Origin: Primula veris
Taxonomy: Eukaryota > Streptophyta > Magnoliopsida > Ericales > Primulaceae
DNA: 64,000 nucleotides
NCBI GenBank assembly: GCA_963682055.1
Contig: OY821745.1
Span: 21,077,342-21,141,341, forward strand
Reading direction: 5' to 3'
In this document: positions 12,396 to 23,382 of the stretch, in pieces
How the letters are laid out: each line of letters opens with the position of its first letter
How positions within the stretch are numbered: the first letter of the stretch is position 1
Translations under genes and position numbers: made by a program
The notes under the pieces: generated by a model
What the model was told of the DNA's origin: nothing
Seen by the model: the letters and a program-made list of their open reading frames with translations, nothing else
The model's database searches: none

Positions 12396-13033
12396 TGTTT
12401 GCTATAGATGTATGTGGTTATTTAATTTATTTCGTTGTACGATGTTATTATATTTCTTTTTATACGTTGATTATCGTAGTTGTTATTTGTGAGTTCTTGC
12501 ATTTATGGGATGGAGTGAAGGTATTTTGTGGTGCTGTTCCATCTATGTATGTGCGTGGAACTTACCGTTACAGTTTTGTCTTTCAGGTACAACTTAGGTT
12601 GAGACGTTTGGATAGGAGCATTACCGAGGTAGCGCATGGGTTCGGGGCTTCTTGAATCGTTTTATTTTCTTAGACTAATTTCGAGATTGTAGCCTACGGG
12701 CAAATTACATTTGTTTATTTCTTTTTATATAATTTTGTTAAAACCATTTTGTCTTGTAGTCCCGTTTGGCAAAATTTATATTTATTCGTTTAATTGTTCA
12801 TTTAGCTCGCAAGTTATTTTCTTTTAAAACTTAAATTTTGTACCAACAGGTTTTTTTTCATTTTATTCAAAAGGTCCCGCCTTGATATCTGTGTCTACAG
12901 ATTTTGGGGCATGACAACATTTCCATAGTTCTCATCCAATTGAACATTAGGTCCAGTTAATACAGAGTTAACTAAAAAAGTACTAGTGTTTTCATTAGTC
13001 CCTATATAATAACTATTCATAGTAGTCATTAAA

Positions 13034-13511
13034 TGGAAAAATTACTAAAATGGTACCCAGCCTATCAACTTTTAGCGATCTGGTACCCAACCTAACACTT
13101 TTTCTAATTCGGTCCCAACCTATACGTTTTGTTCTAATTTGGTATCCAACCTAACATTTTTTCTAATTTGGTACCCAACCTAACATTATTTCTAATTTGA
13201 TACCCAACCTATGCGTATTAAGTCCAATTAGTGGACTCAATCTACCTTCGATCATCGGTTTTTAATGTATACTAAGTCTATTTTACTATTGATTAAACTA
13301 TGTGAAACCTTCAATTGTTGTACTAAAGAATTTAAAGTGAAAACACTACTTAATATGTTTGAGTTAATTAGGTTAAAATGACCGGATGTGGGTTGAGCCC
13401 CTTAATTGGAGCGAAAATGTTTAGGTTGTGCACCAAAATTAGAAATTGTGTTAGGTTGGGTAACAAATCATTAAAACATAATAGGTTGGGTACCATTTTA
13501 GCATTTTTCCC
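13034..13511. mobile_element. Foldback MITE (Mutator-like), 478 bp
   Basis: Long imperfect terminal inverted repeats built on GGGAAAAATGCTAAAATGG and repeats of GGTACCCAACCTA flank a unique core. The flanks carry a perfect 9-bp duplication, GTCATTAAA (13025-13033 and 13512-13520), the size produced by Mutator-type transposition. It is nested in copia A gag. It has no coding capacity. Tandem GTACCCAACCTAACA-like units inside the arms suggest arm expansion. Confidence 0.85.
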
Positions 13512-13950
13512 GTCATTAAACTGGAAAAATTCTGAGATTGATTATTATTAACACCAAACCACATATTATCATTCACATCACCCATTATATATCAAGAAAG
13601 TACAATCTTGAATTAATAAAAACAGAATCAACAAATTAAAATAATATTGGAGTAAACCAACCCTGCAATATTTGATTAACCAAGAATTATCCCAACTAAA
13701 TCGATCAATACCAATTGAACCTCATATCTCAAAGAAAACCCCAAATCAGAAACCCTAATTCTCTGAAGATCAATCACAAATAAAAATTCAAAGAAATAAT
13801 AGAACAATTATTCGATCAATAAGAGAGAGAACAGAGAATAAAAAATAAGCGCTAGAAATTTGTAAGAACCCAAAAATCGAATTATACCAAAAAATACCCA
13901 ATTATATGGTGGATCAATCATCTAAAATAGCAGAATAAATAGTTTTGATT

Positions 13951-13962
13951 GCTTTGATACCA
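13951..13962 (-). other. Primer binding site of copia A
   Basis: The + strand reads GCTTTGATACCA; its reverse complement differs by one base from the tRNA-iMet complementary site TGGTATCAGAGC. It directly adjoins the 5' LTR. Confidence 0.85.
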
Positions 13963-14311
13963 TGTAGAAACCACTGGTGGTTTATATTCGTATATATGTA
14001 TATATGAGATCAATATGATGAGATTGACATTATAGAGAGAAAGGGGAACGATAAAGAAAAAGATATTTTTATTATATGAAGTGGTAAAATACGTTTACAA
14101 TTGAGTCCCAAAGATTTTATATACAATAGCAAATAAAGTTTGCTTTAACTACAAATCAGTACCAAAAATGTATAAAGTGACAAAATAGTCCTAGTTGCTA
14201 TTGAGTCTGCTATATATATAAGCTGTTCAATCAAGTCTTTTAGTTCTGAAACATAACACATTAGTCCAACATATAAACAACTAATGATAACAACAATATA
14301 TATATTCAATA
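13963..14311 (-). repeat. 5' LTR of copia A
   Basis: A 349-bp repeat starting TGTAGAAACC on the + strand and matching 6579-6928. It is adjacent to the primer binding site. Confidence 0.9.
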
Positions 14312-15332
14312 CCTCTGTTTGTTAAAAGGTCATCACAGTTTCTGGTTTGATCAGTTATTTGAACCCAAAAACAGGACTTGGTAACAGTAAAAGAACCGAA
14401 CCTAAATACCTTTCCATGACATATTATGTTCGTGCTTTATGAAGGGTTCAACCTTGAACATGTAGCCATGAACTGAAACAAACAAGAACTTGTCCAAAAA
14501 ACAAAAAACGAGCCTAACATACATAGATGTAATTTTAGACTAAATCTTGTTAGTAATTAAATAGCAAACACACTTCTAGGCTCTATATAACGAGGGAGAA
14601 ACTATGATGATCGCAACATTTAAACTATTGAATCTTGATAAACAAAATATTTTTTTTCCATCAAACTTTAATTTCAGATAAAAATGGTTAAAATTTCACT
14701 ACATACAATGCCATGACGACAATAGTAACTCTCAGTGGTGCAATCAGCACTCAACTCTTTTGGGGATGTCATTGTGAAATAGTTAGTCTAAATTTGTCGA
14801 AACTAGTCAAACATGGGACATACATAAAAAATATGCTAAAAATGTGCAAACATGCAATGGTCACTTGTCGTGCAAACATACCATAAGACCCTTTGGAAAA
14901 ACAACTTTAAAAAACAGTTTATAATTTGTCCAAAACGGTTTCAAACTATCCTGATAGTAATTAAAGTGAATGCCGTTAAATTTAGCAACAATGTATCAAA
15001 AATATATATTACTGTTTTGCTACTATTTTGTTGCTAAATTCTTAAGAAAGATGAAAATATTGATTAAACAGAAAACAAAATCTCCCGACACACAAATACA
15101 ATAGGGAGTTCGTAATAATTTTGTAAATTTATTCGCGTCTTTGTGTTATCTTCACTTATACTGCTCATATCGCTTTAGACATTTTTTCTTCATTATTTTT
15201 GTTATTCATATTCGTTGTTTTCCAAAATTATTCTGTCTTCATTATAAATTTATAATAGACACCTCGTTAGCTATTATCCAAGTAAAATAATTATTTTGGA
15301 AAAAAAAGGGTTGAAGAGTTTATTATATATGT
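14312..15332. other. Unit A spacer downstream of copia A
   Basis: This aligns with 51786-52490 of unit B with substitutions and indels. No gene is apparent; the short ORF at 14852-15037 is not conserved in unit B. Confidence 0.6.
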
Positions 15333-15341
15333 AACAATTAG

Positions 15342-15753
15342 GAGAATTGGTTGTTCACGTTCGGGCTTCCTAGGCACTTGCTCGTCATGGACGGGTTTGA
15401 TCTCTTGGGTTAGCGATGTTTTTAAGGGTAATTTCTCCTCCGTACTCTTGGGAAAATGCCTATTGACCTCCACGGTATATTGTATTTGATGTGAAAGGAA
15501 CTTCAGCCTTCATGGTGGTATCGCTTTGAGAAAAGTGATAAAAGACGTAGGATTTTTTTGTTAGAATTAGCCTAAACAAGATTTGTAATGTTAGGAATTG
15601 CTCTATGAATAGATTTATCCAGTGGAATTGAAGACTAAGGCCCGAGTTTGTCAGTGACTAGTCCTACTTTATTTTTCCTAACTCTTTGTTCTGTGTACTT
15701 TTTAGGGAACTCGGCCTCATTTATATTTTTATACGATTATTTACCTAAAAAAA
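15342..15753 (+). mobile_element. 412-bp retroposed insertion with poly(A) tail
   Basis: The insertion ends in a short A run and is bounded by a perfect 9-bp repeat, AACAATTAG (15333-15341 and 15754-15762). Unit B has the uninterrupted site at about 52495. A 3' poly(A) and variable-length target duplication indicate L1-type target-primed insertion. The body has no tRNA-like A/B boxes that I can recognise and no reverse-transcriptase signature. It could be a 5'-truncated LINE, a SINE of unknown class or the 3' end of a retroposed mRNA. Confidence 0.75.
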
Positions 15754-15833
15754 AACAATTAGAAATAACAAGATGATATTGTGACTATATTTTCTACATG
15801 CACTCCCTAATGTTATTCTAGATATTTTTTCTT

Positions 15834-15886
15834 ACACACACACGTGCGCGCGCGCACACACACATATATATATATATATATGTATG
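15834..15886. repeat. Compound (AC)(GC)(AC)(AT) microsatellite
   Basis: Alternating purine-pyrimidine tract of about 53 bp: ACACAC, GTGCGCGCGCGC, ACACACAC, then an AT run. Such tracts are candidates for Z-DNA or cruciform formation. Unit B lacks it. Confidence 0.95.
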
Positions 15887-16129
15887 TAACCTTTCATTCC
15901 ACTTTGTTAGTCCATAATTATATTATTAAAACCTCAAAAGCACTGTCCAGCTTTGACAAGTCATCCTACAGTATAATCTAAAAATGTTCTATTTTGCCTT
16001 ATTTTAGCTTGATCGAATTAAAATTATTAAGGAGCCACTAGGGTGAATAACCCTAGCCACCGCAACTATTGTGGAACATGACAAAACCTCACCGGATAGA
16101 GATAAAAAGACATCGAACATAGTTAACGT

Positions 16130-17155
16130 GCAATTAATGCCGCCTGATCCTACTCCTATAAAATCTTTCGCGTCGGTGGTAAGTGCTACATGTACATCTA
16201 TAAAGGTCGAAATAGCATTATAAGAGGCCGGATCTTATAAAGGTGAACTTTTAATTCACTTCTCTATGGATGATATTAAACAACTATCTGAACCTTTTAA
16301 GTATACTATAGTCGGAAAATTTACTCCGGCAAGCCAGATATAGCTGTTATAAGGAAATTGTTTGGTAAACTACAGTTAAAAGCTATTTGCAATATAGAAA
16401 TTTTGGATCATAAACATATTCTAATCCATTGTTTTCACGAAGATGACTTTACCAGAATTTGGCTGAAGAAAATTTGGTATATAGAATAATACCCTATTAG
16501 GGTTTTTAAGTGGACCTACAATTTTGATCCAGAAGTAGAATCGTCTATAGATAGTATTTGTGTGGATAAATTTGCCAAATCTTTCCATTCACATGTACAA
16601 TACTTCTAGCATATATTATATAACAAGTGATTTTGGGAAACCTCTAAGAGTAAATGAGCCTACTTCTAAACTTACTAGACCAAGTCTAGCTCATATTTGT
16701 GTTGAGATTGACCTAAAATTGGAACTTTATGAATGTGTAAGAATTGGTTATGGTGAAGAGGGATGTTTCTGGCAATACTAGAACTACAAAGATTTACCGA
16801 AAAATTGCAACTTTTGTTTCAAGCAAGGACATAATGAGGAAGTTTGCAAGTTCAAGAATAAAGAGACCATGCGAGAAAGTAAGACAGAAAATAAAAATGA
16901 CGAAATTATTACAAAGCAGCGACCTAAAAATAAGGAAAAAGAGGCCAATTTGTACAAATCAAATAAAGAGATATATGGTAAAAAAGAGAGCACTAAAGAT
17001 TGGGTGCATAGAGCTAAATTTCACACTCTAAAGCAACAAAAACAAAGCATCAAAATTGACAATGGCAGCAATAAGAAGAGTACCCCTGCAATTCAGAAAC
17101 AAGATAATGTTATAGTTCAAATTGAAGTTGAAGAAGAAAAAGTTGATGGATAAAT
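16130..17155 (+). pseudogene. LINE ORF1 (DUF4283 and zinc knuckle), broken
   Basis: Recognisable parts are SFASVV near 16166, a DUF4283-like block (FSMDDIKQLSEPFKYTIVGK near 16262-16322, then RKLFGKLQLKAIC and HCFHEDDFTRIW), and a CCHC zinc knuckle, CNFCFKQGHNEEVC, near 16809-16850. A Lys-rich tail follows, and further charged remnant sequence continues to about 17550. Stops at several points break the frame. The protein would bind LINE RNA as a nucleic-acid chaperone. Confidence 0.85.
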
Positions 17156-17569
17156 AATATATGATAAGCCTGGGATTGTGGATCAAGAGCCAAATAACAA
17201 AGAAGAGAATGGTACTAAAACCTTAGAAAATATAGAACAAGTTAATGAGGGCAAAATAAACAAAGAAGAAGTGAGAATGCACATAGTGTCTTATCAAAAC
17301 TATAGCTCTATAAATAATAGCTTTGTGGTAACAGAAATAATAGAAGATAATTCATAGCATAACGTTGAGGACGAAAATGAAAGGGAAGAGCAAGAAGAAG
17401 ACCATATATCTAAACATATTGCTGAGGAAGAAAATATATGGGAAGAGTAATTAACCAAAAGTCAGAAAAAGAAGTTGAAAAAAAGAGAAATTGCAAAGAA
17501 AAAAAGGCAGGAACAAGAAAGTAAAATGCATTTAAGATTCTCTAATGTAGGGGTTAAAAGGTATTATAA

Positions 17570-20500
17570 ATGATTACCTCTTTAGTTTGGAATGTGAGGG
17601 GTTTGGGAAACTGATCTATTATTAGAAGAATTAATAAACTTTGTAGGATCTAGAAATTAATTATTTTGATGTGCATTGAACCTATAGTGGATGGTAATCA
17701 AATTGATGTTTATAAGACTAAGTTTGGTTTTGATCATGCTATTGGGCACTCAGAAAATAAGATTTGGATTTTTTACAAACTTGAGCTCAGTGTGACTCGA
17801 CAAATGAACCAGTGTGTTAATGTGGTAGTAAAATGGAATAATAACAGTATCTTATTATCTGTGGTACATGCTAAATGTACTCCTTTAGAAACAGAAGATT
17901 TATGGGAATTTTTTAGGCTAAGTTACACATCAGATCCTTGGTTTGTAAATGGTGATTTTAATACTATTTCTAAAGAAGAGTACAAGGTAAGAGGACTGCC
18001 AATTAACATTAGAGCAGCTATTGACTATTTATAGTCTATGGATGATATTGGGGCTTATGAATTTAATTTCAGTGGATCTAAGTACACTTAGTGGAACAAA
18101 AGGGGAGGGGATGACACTATATTTGAGAGGATTGATAAGGTTTGTCTAAATGAAGCTGGTACTAATTTGTTTAATACCATTTCCTTGGAACATTTAAGAA
18201 AGACCAATTCTGATCATAGTCCACTTCTTCTCAACTTTAGATCTAATTTAGATTCTAATCCAAAGAGATTTATTTTTCAAAATTTTTGGACCAGTCACAC
18301 TGAATATCTCAATACAGTGAAAAAGACATGGACGTGTCACACCAAAGGAAATGCTCTATATTCTTTACTGACTAACTTAAAGGTTGTTAAAAAAGCTCTA
18401 GTTGAGTGGAATAAAGGTACATTTGGCAATATTTTCCAGAAATTTATTGATGCCGAGGATGAGGCCCTTAGAGTTGAAAAACTATTTGAAGATGATCCAA
18501 CCCCTGAAAAAAGAATGGTATTAATGGAAGCAAAAGCAAAACTGAATCAAAGGCTGAAAGTGGAGGAATAATTTTGGATTCAAAAAGCAAATGTCAAGTG
18601 GCCTAGAGAGGGAGATGCTATTACAAAATTCTTTCATGGTGTGGTCAAAAAAAGAAGGAGAAAAAGTTTTATTTCTGCAATTACAAATTCTCAAGGTCAA
18701 GTAATTAATGACAACAAAGGTATTCAAGATGAAACTGTGGTTTTCTTTAAAAGGCTATTAGCAACAAACAATTAGTACAATAGTTATATTTATAAAAGTT
18801 TGGATTATGTTCCAAAAATAATTACTGAAGAAGAAAATGATCTACTCATCAAAAATCCTTTCATAGATGAAGTTAAAAGTTCTATTTGAGAGTTAAATAA
18901 AAGTAGTGCTCCGGGTATTGATGGATTTAATGGATATTTTTTCACTTCTAGTTGGAAAATTATTGGTGAAGATATTTTTAAAGTTGTTCTGCACTTTTTC
19001 TCTAGAGCTACTCTTCCTAAAGCTATGACCACTATAGTTTTAGCACTCATTCCGAAGAAAAATGAACATGGTTCTTATGCAGATTCCAGACCAATCAGTT
19101 TATGTACGTTTTGCAACAAAGTCATTTCCAAAATTATGGAAACTAGACTTTCTAAAATTTTTACAAGAATAATCTTGGAAAAGCAAAGTGGTTTTGTGTA
19201 AAATAGAGATATTGTAGATAATATCCTTCTTGCACAAGAGTTTGTATTTACTTTGGACAATAAAAAAAGTGGCAAAAATTTGGCTCTAAAACTGAACATG
19301 AAGAAAGCTTACGATTAAGTTTCATGGCATTTTTTAATTTCTACTCTAAGAAAATTGGGCTTCTCAGAAATATGGATTGATAGAGTATGCAGACTTATCT
19401 CAGACAACAAAGTTACAGTTATGGTGAATGGAGCAGCGTCTGGTTATTTTTCGCCCACTAATGGACTAAGACAAGGTGACCCCCTTTCATCTAGTCTTTT
19501 TATATTGTTCTCATAAGTTCTGTCCAGAAATTTAAATCAATTAGCTAATAATAAAAAGCGGAGTTCTTTTAAAGCTCCTTTGGGTAGTCCAATAATTACA
19601 TATTTAGCATTTGCAGATGACATCATTATTTTTTCAGTTGCTAATAAAAATTCTGTTAAGTTTGTTAAAAAGGTTCTGGACATGTATAATAGTGATTCAG
19701 GCCAAGAAATAAGTTTTGATAAGAGCTTTGTTTATATTTTAAAAGTGGTTACACAAAGCAATTAAGTTGATATCAGTAATTTTTTGAATATAAAGTGTAA
19801 AAAACCTTTTTAACTTATTTGGGGTGCAATATTTATTCTAGGAGAAGAAAGTGCATTATGTATCATGAGCTTATTCTAAAAGTTAGAAAAAAGTTAGGTG
19901 GTTGAAAAGTACAGTTTTTAAATATGGGAGGAAAGTTTTCTCTAATCAAGCATGTACATAAATCCATTCCTATTTATACGCTAGCAGCCATGAATCCTCC
20001 TTTGCAAGTTATTACAAATATTGAGAAGATTTTGGCTTAACTTTTTGTGGGGAGAAAAAGATGGTAAAAAGAAGCACCATTGGGTTAGCTGGAAAAAGAT
20101 CTGTCACACAACAGAAGAAAATGGTTTGGGTGTAAGAAGGTTTAGAGATATAACAAATGCTTTTGCTTTAAAATTATGGTGAAAATTTAGAACTAAAACT
20201 TCATTGTGGGCTAAATTTATTAAGACAAAGTACTGTAAAAGTGTTCACCCCATTGCTACTAAGTTCAAAAAAGATAATAGTACTTGGGCTAGAATGCAAA
20301 AGGTACGAGATATTGCTGAAGAGAATATGCACTGGTTAATAAATAAAGGGTCTATTTCAGTAAATTTTGACAATTGGCTTGGTTCTGGTTCTATCAAAGA
20401 AGAAAGATTCGATAAAGACTTATGTTTGGATGATTTAATGACTAATGGTAAATGGGATAATATGAATCTGATAGAAAATATTCCCACCCATCTACATTGT

Positions 20501-21607
20501 TTATTTGAAAAAGAACTAGATGTAAATGTACATGGGAAAGATGAGATAATTTGGAAGATAGAAGACCTATGCAAGTTCACTTTTAAGTCAACTTGAAATA
20601 TTATAAGAAAAAAACAAGAAACAAGTTGGTTTAATAAGTTTAAATGGGAAATAATATTACCATTGAAGATCAGATGATTTGTTTGGAAACTCTTTAGACA
20701 CGCCCTACCATTGAACTCTGAAATAAGAAAATTTGGAATTCAATTAGCATCAAGGTGTCAATGTTGTCGTGCACATTAAGAAGAAAGAGCACACCTTTTT
20801 AGCAAAGGTAAAATAGCAATGGAAGTCTGGTCATTTTTTGATAAGATGATGAGTATTAATAATAATAATATATCTCTTACTGGTAAGTTTTTATCTTGGT
20901 GGTCCATTGCATATAAAAAAAATAGTGGTTGTACAGCCAAAATAATTAAAGTGCTTCCTTCCTTAATAGTGTGGATGATTTGGAAATCTAGATGTAGAAG
21001 TAAGTTCGATAATAAGGAAATGAAGTCAAAGGATATTTGTTATAAGTTTATTGATCTTTTATATATAATCTCCAAAGGGGACAAAATATTTCCTAATTTG
21101 TGGAATATTTATGATATCTCAAATCAAGAAACTGCTAAAAAACCTAAAAAAGTGACTATGGTGAAATGGCTAAATCCTCTTCCTGGATATGTTAAAATTA
21201 ACATTGATGGATATTATAAATCTAGTATTAACTCGAGTGGAGTTGGGGGAATTATAAGAGATTCAAAGAGGGATTTCATATCAGGATTTTAAGCTTCTGT
21301 AATCAGCAATTCGACTATTGAATCGGAGGCTAAAGCTACACTTTTAAGTCTACAATTTTATAATTTGTATACAATTATATTAGAGACCGACTCAATCTAT
21401 TTAGCGAATATACTTAATAGAGAAGCATATATTTCTTGATATATAAGATCTACTATAGATGAAATTAATTTTAATATGAAGAATAAAGATTAACGGGTGA
21501 ATCATGTGATGAGAGAATCAAATCAAGCTGCTGATCTTCTCGCCAATTCCGATAGTGAAGAAGGGTTTAAGAGTACGACTGTAAAAGTTATTTGTCGGAT
21601 CGATTGA
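17570..21607 (+). pseudogene. LINE ORF2 (endonuclease, RT, RNase H), broken
   Basis: ORF2 starts ATG at 17570 (MITSLVWNVRGLG, the plant L1 endonuclease start) and hits a stop two codons later. Further motifs: NSDHSPLLLNF near 18207 (endonuclease His/Asp), SRPISLCTFCNKVISKIME near 19085 (RT), FADD near 19608 (the RT catalytic pair), a zf-RVT-like block near 20700-20830, and an RNase H start, VKINIDGYYKS, near 21190. It ends at TGA 21605-21607 after ESNQAADLLAN. At least eight in-frame stops or shifts separate the open pieces. The catalytic residues that remain suggest it was active when inserted. Confidence 0.9.
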
Positions 21608-21958
21608 GTAACATTATAAATCTGGAAGCAAAAGGGCTTCCTAATTTTCGTTTTTATTAAAGAAGAAAGGATAAGAAGAGAGAGAATGTCGTAAAGTGGT
21701 TTAAGATCCATTTTGGTCAACGAAGAGATGGTTCCAGTAAAGAAAAGGATTTTCGCCAGAAGCCCCTTAAGTTTCTAGTGTTTTTAGTTTCTATCTAAAG
21801 TTTTATTTCTTTCAAGTTGCTACAGTTTGCGGTTGAACTTTAGCAACACTTTATTTCTGTTTGTGAGGTTTTTTTCCTGTATTTTTATTTTCTAATAATT
21901 AATAAAAATATGGGGTTTCCCTATCATTTATATATAAAAAAAAATTTAAAATTATTAA

Positions 21959-22617
21959 AAAATGAAAAAATGAAAAAATGAAAAAAATACTTCACGAAAT
22001 CTAATACGTTTTTGCATGAAGAGTTATTTAAATTACAGTCATAATTTAGAATAGAACTACACCATAGAAATTGCTTAACGAACAGTTAATGTTATGACCT
22101 ATACAGACTTGGTCATATATAATATGAACCGCACGCAAGGGTGAATATTACTTGTAATTTTTGGTGAAATAGACAATTTGTTAATTGTTGGTATTGCTGC
22201 TTTCTATTTTTATTTTTATTTTACATTGATCAAAATTTATTCATCGATCTTATGTCAAGGATTATTAGTTGACACTAGAAAATGACAGCTATATAAGTAA
22301 ACGCTGCGTACAGGTTTGTCATTATTGGAGAAAACGATTAATGCGTAATTTATTTCTATTAGTATTAGACAATTAGTTTATATACTATGTGCATAGATTC
22401 CACACAAAAGATTGCAATCTTATTTTTATTTCAAAAAAAGAAAGATTGCAATCTTATTTTTAATTTTCTAGATCCCTTTCTTGTTTAAATGTCCCCATTA
22501 TGTAAGTACATGTGAGCATTTCACCGAGGTAACCGGCAAAGGAACAGTACCTAAATTTTAACAAAGTTTTGACTATACTTAATCCTGGCAAAAGGAAATT
22601 CAAAGGTGAAATATAAC
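21959..22617. other. Unit A distal arm, proximal part
   Basis: Aligns with 52590-52617 and 53880-55540 of unit B and, from about 22050, with 63480-64000. No ORF is conserved among the three copies. The shared sequence includes GATTGCTTAACGAACAGTTAATG-like and CATTATGTAAGTACATGTGAGC-like blocks. Confidence 0.7.
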
Positions 22618-22625
22618 GCAAATAA

Positions 22626-22997
22626 GGAAAAAAAATATGTTTTAGTGAAATGTACTACAGTGGTCAACAATTTATATGTTAGATTACCACTTTTAACTAT
22701 TTAGGTATTAATCTATAAATTTTCGTCCAATTAAGGAAGTAACAACATAATTCAACGAAATTGTGGTAATTATATCTTACATTTTGAAATCTATTTTTGA
22801 CATACATTTACATAATTACACTCGCTATGTGATATGCAAGAGAAGTTGAGTGCAATTTTATCGTTTTGTTTAATGGCATGTCCTCAATTATGACAAAATC
22901 TATATATCAGTGCCTAATTAAATTGTCAAAAGTGATAGTTTAATAACTAAATTATTGACTACTATTAATACAGTACACTAAATATATTTATTCTATT
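22626..22997. mobile_element. Diverged foldback MITE, 372 bp
   Basis: The two halves are inverted copies: TTAGTG-ACTAC-GTGGTCAACAATTTA on the left matches TAGTAGTCAATAATTTAG on the minus strand of the right. An 8-bp duplication, GCAAATAA, flanks it (22618-22625 and 22998-23005), and unit B has the single-copy site near 55545. Its terminal motif resembles that of the large palindrome at 52618-53871, so the two may be related. Confidence 0.75.
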
Positions 22998-23005
22998 GCA
23001 AATAA

Positions 23006-23382
23006 TACAACTACGCACTAAGGAATTAGAAATCTTGACTTGAACTGTCAATGTTTCATTTTCTTTTCTTGGTTTTTACACAAATAAGTCGGACGATTTT
23101 AAAATCATTTCTCGTTATTATGATAATACCCAATATATAAGTGAACTCCTGTATGATTGGCATTAAAGTGTGAACTTAATCAAAGTAAGTATTAAAATTG
23201 CGGCCATCTAGAACTTTACTTTTGATAATAAAAAAGTCGGAAGTTAAATGTGTGGAAAGTAGTAACGTGATTTTTATATGATGATTGGGTCGTATCAATA
23301 ATAGGTTCTACACAATTATCTATGCTAATGATGACACAAGGTTTATATGATGATTGGAAAGCTTCGTATAGTCATGGTTTAT
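23006..23382. other. End of unit A homology and spacer
   Basis: Homology to unit B continues to about 23226 (GCGGCCATCTAGAA then TTTACTTTTGA) and then stops; 23227-23382 is A/T-rich with no gene that I can see. The abrupt stop marks the distal edge of the duplicated segment. Confidence 0.6.

Larger units (their letters stand above)
11081..12916 (+). mobile_element. Solo LTR, probably Ty3/gypsy
   Basis: A 1836-bp block starts TGTAACATCCCG and ends GGGGCATGACA, the TG..CA pattern and edge motifs common in long plant gypsy LTRs. It interrupts copia A gag: sequence on either side joins when compared with copia B near 47155-47190. It contains a leader-like region with an AAG run (about 11461-11509) and a three-copy tandem repeat. 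No internal gag/pol is present, so it is best read as a solo LTR left by recombination. I do not see an exact 5-bp target duplication (ATAGT versus ACATT), so the edges may be off by a few bases or mutated. Confidence 0.7.
10129..13585 (-). pseudogene. copia A gag, broken and split by two insertions
   Basis: The start codon is probably at 13585, giving MGDVNDNMWFGV, in the position of the copia B gag start (47314). The frame is interrupted by the MITE at 13034-13511 and the solo LTR at 11081-12916. A decayed zinc-knuckle region lies near 10380-10450 (pattern CSHRGSTRYVKDRC, second Cys replaced by Arg). It would have encoded the nucleocapsid-like structural protein. Confidence 0.75.
6579..14311 (-). 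mobile_element. Degenerate Ty1/copia LTR retrotransposon A (with nested insertions)
   Basis: Two LTRs of about 350 bp (6579-6928 and 13963-14311) flank minus-strand gag, protease, integrase, reverse transcriptase and RNase H remnants in copia order. A tRNA-iMet-type primer site (GCTTTGATACCA on + strand, 13951-13962) adjoins the 5' LTR at the right. The flanking pentamers CTTCT and CCTCT are a one-mismatch target duplication. The uninterrupted site exists in unit B near 51785. The LTRs differ at roughly 8-9% of positions by eye. Gag is interrupted by a solo LTR (11081-12916) and a MITE (13034-13511). Frameshifts and stops throughout make it nonautonomous. Confidence 0.93.
16031..21945 (+). 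mobile_element. Near full-length LINE (L1-type), inactive
   Basis: A 5.9-kb insertion is bounded by a perfect 13-bp duplication, TTAAAATTATTAA (16018-16030 and 21946-21958). It ends in an A run after ATTAATAAAAATATGGGG. Unit B retains the empty site near 52570. It encodes ORF1 and ORF2 remnants in L1 order. Stops and frameshifts occur across both, so it is dead. Its long body and clean target duplication indicate insertion after the segmental duplication. Confidence 0.93.
76..23226. repeat. Segmental duplication, unit A (proximal copy)
   Basis: This interval aligns co-linearly with 34467-55757. Matching anchors are 76-1573 with 34467-36230, 2150-3265 with 41605-42639, 3266-6575 with 47991-51785, 14312-15990 with 51786-52560, and 21960-23226 with 52590-55757. 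Gaps in the alignment are transposable elements private to one copy, most with target-site duplications. Noncoding anchors look roughly 80-90% identical by eye, so the duplication is not recent. Homology starts near 76 and ends near 23226, where the copies diverge abruptly. Percentages are estimates, not computed. Confidence 0.85.
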
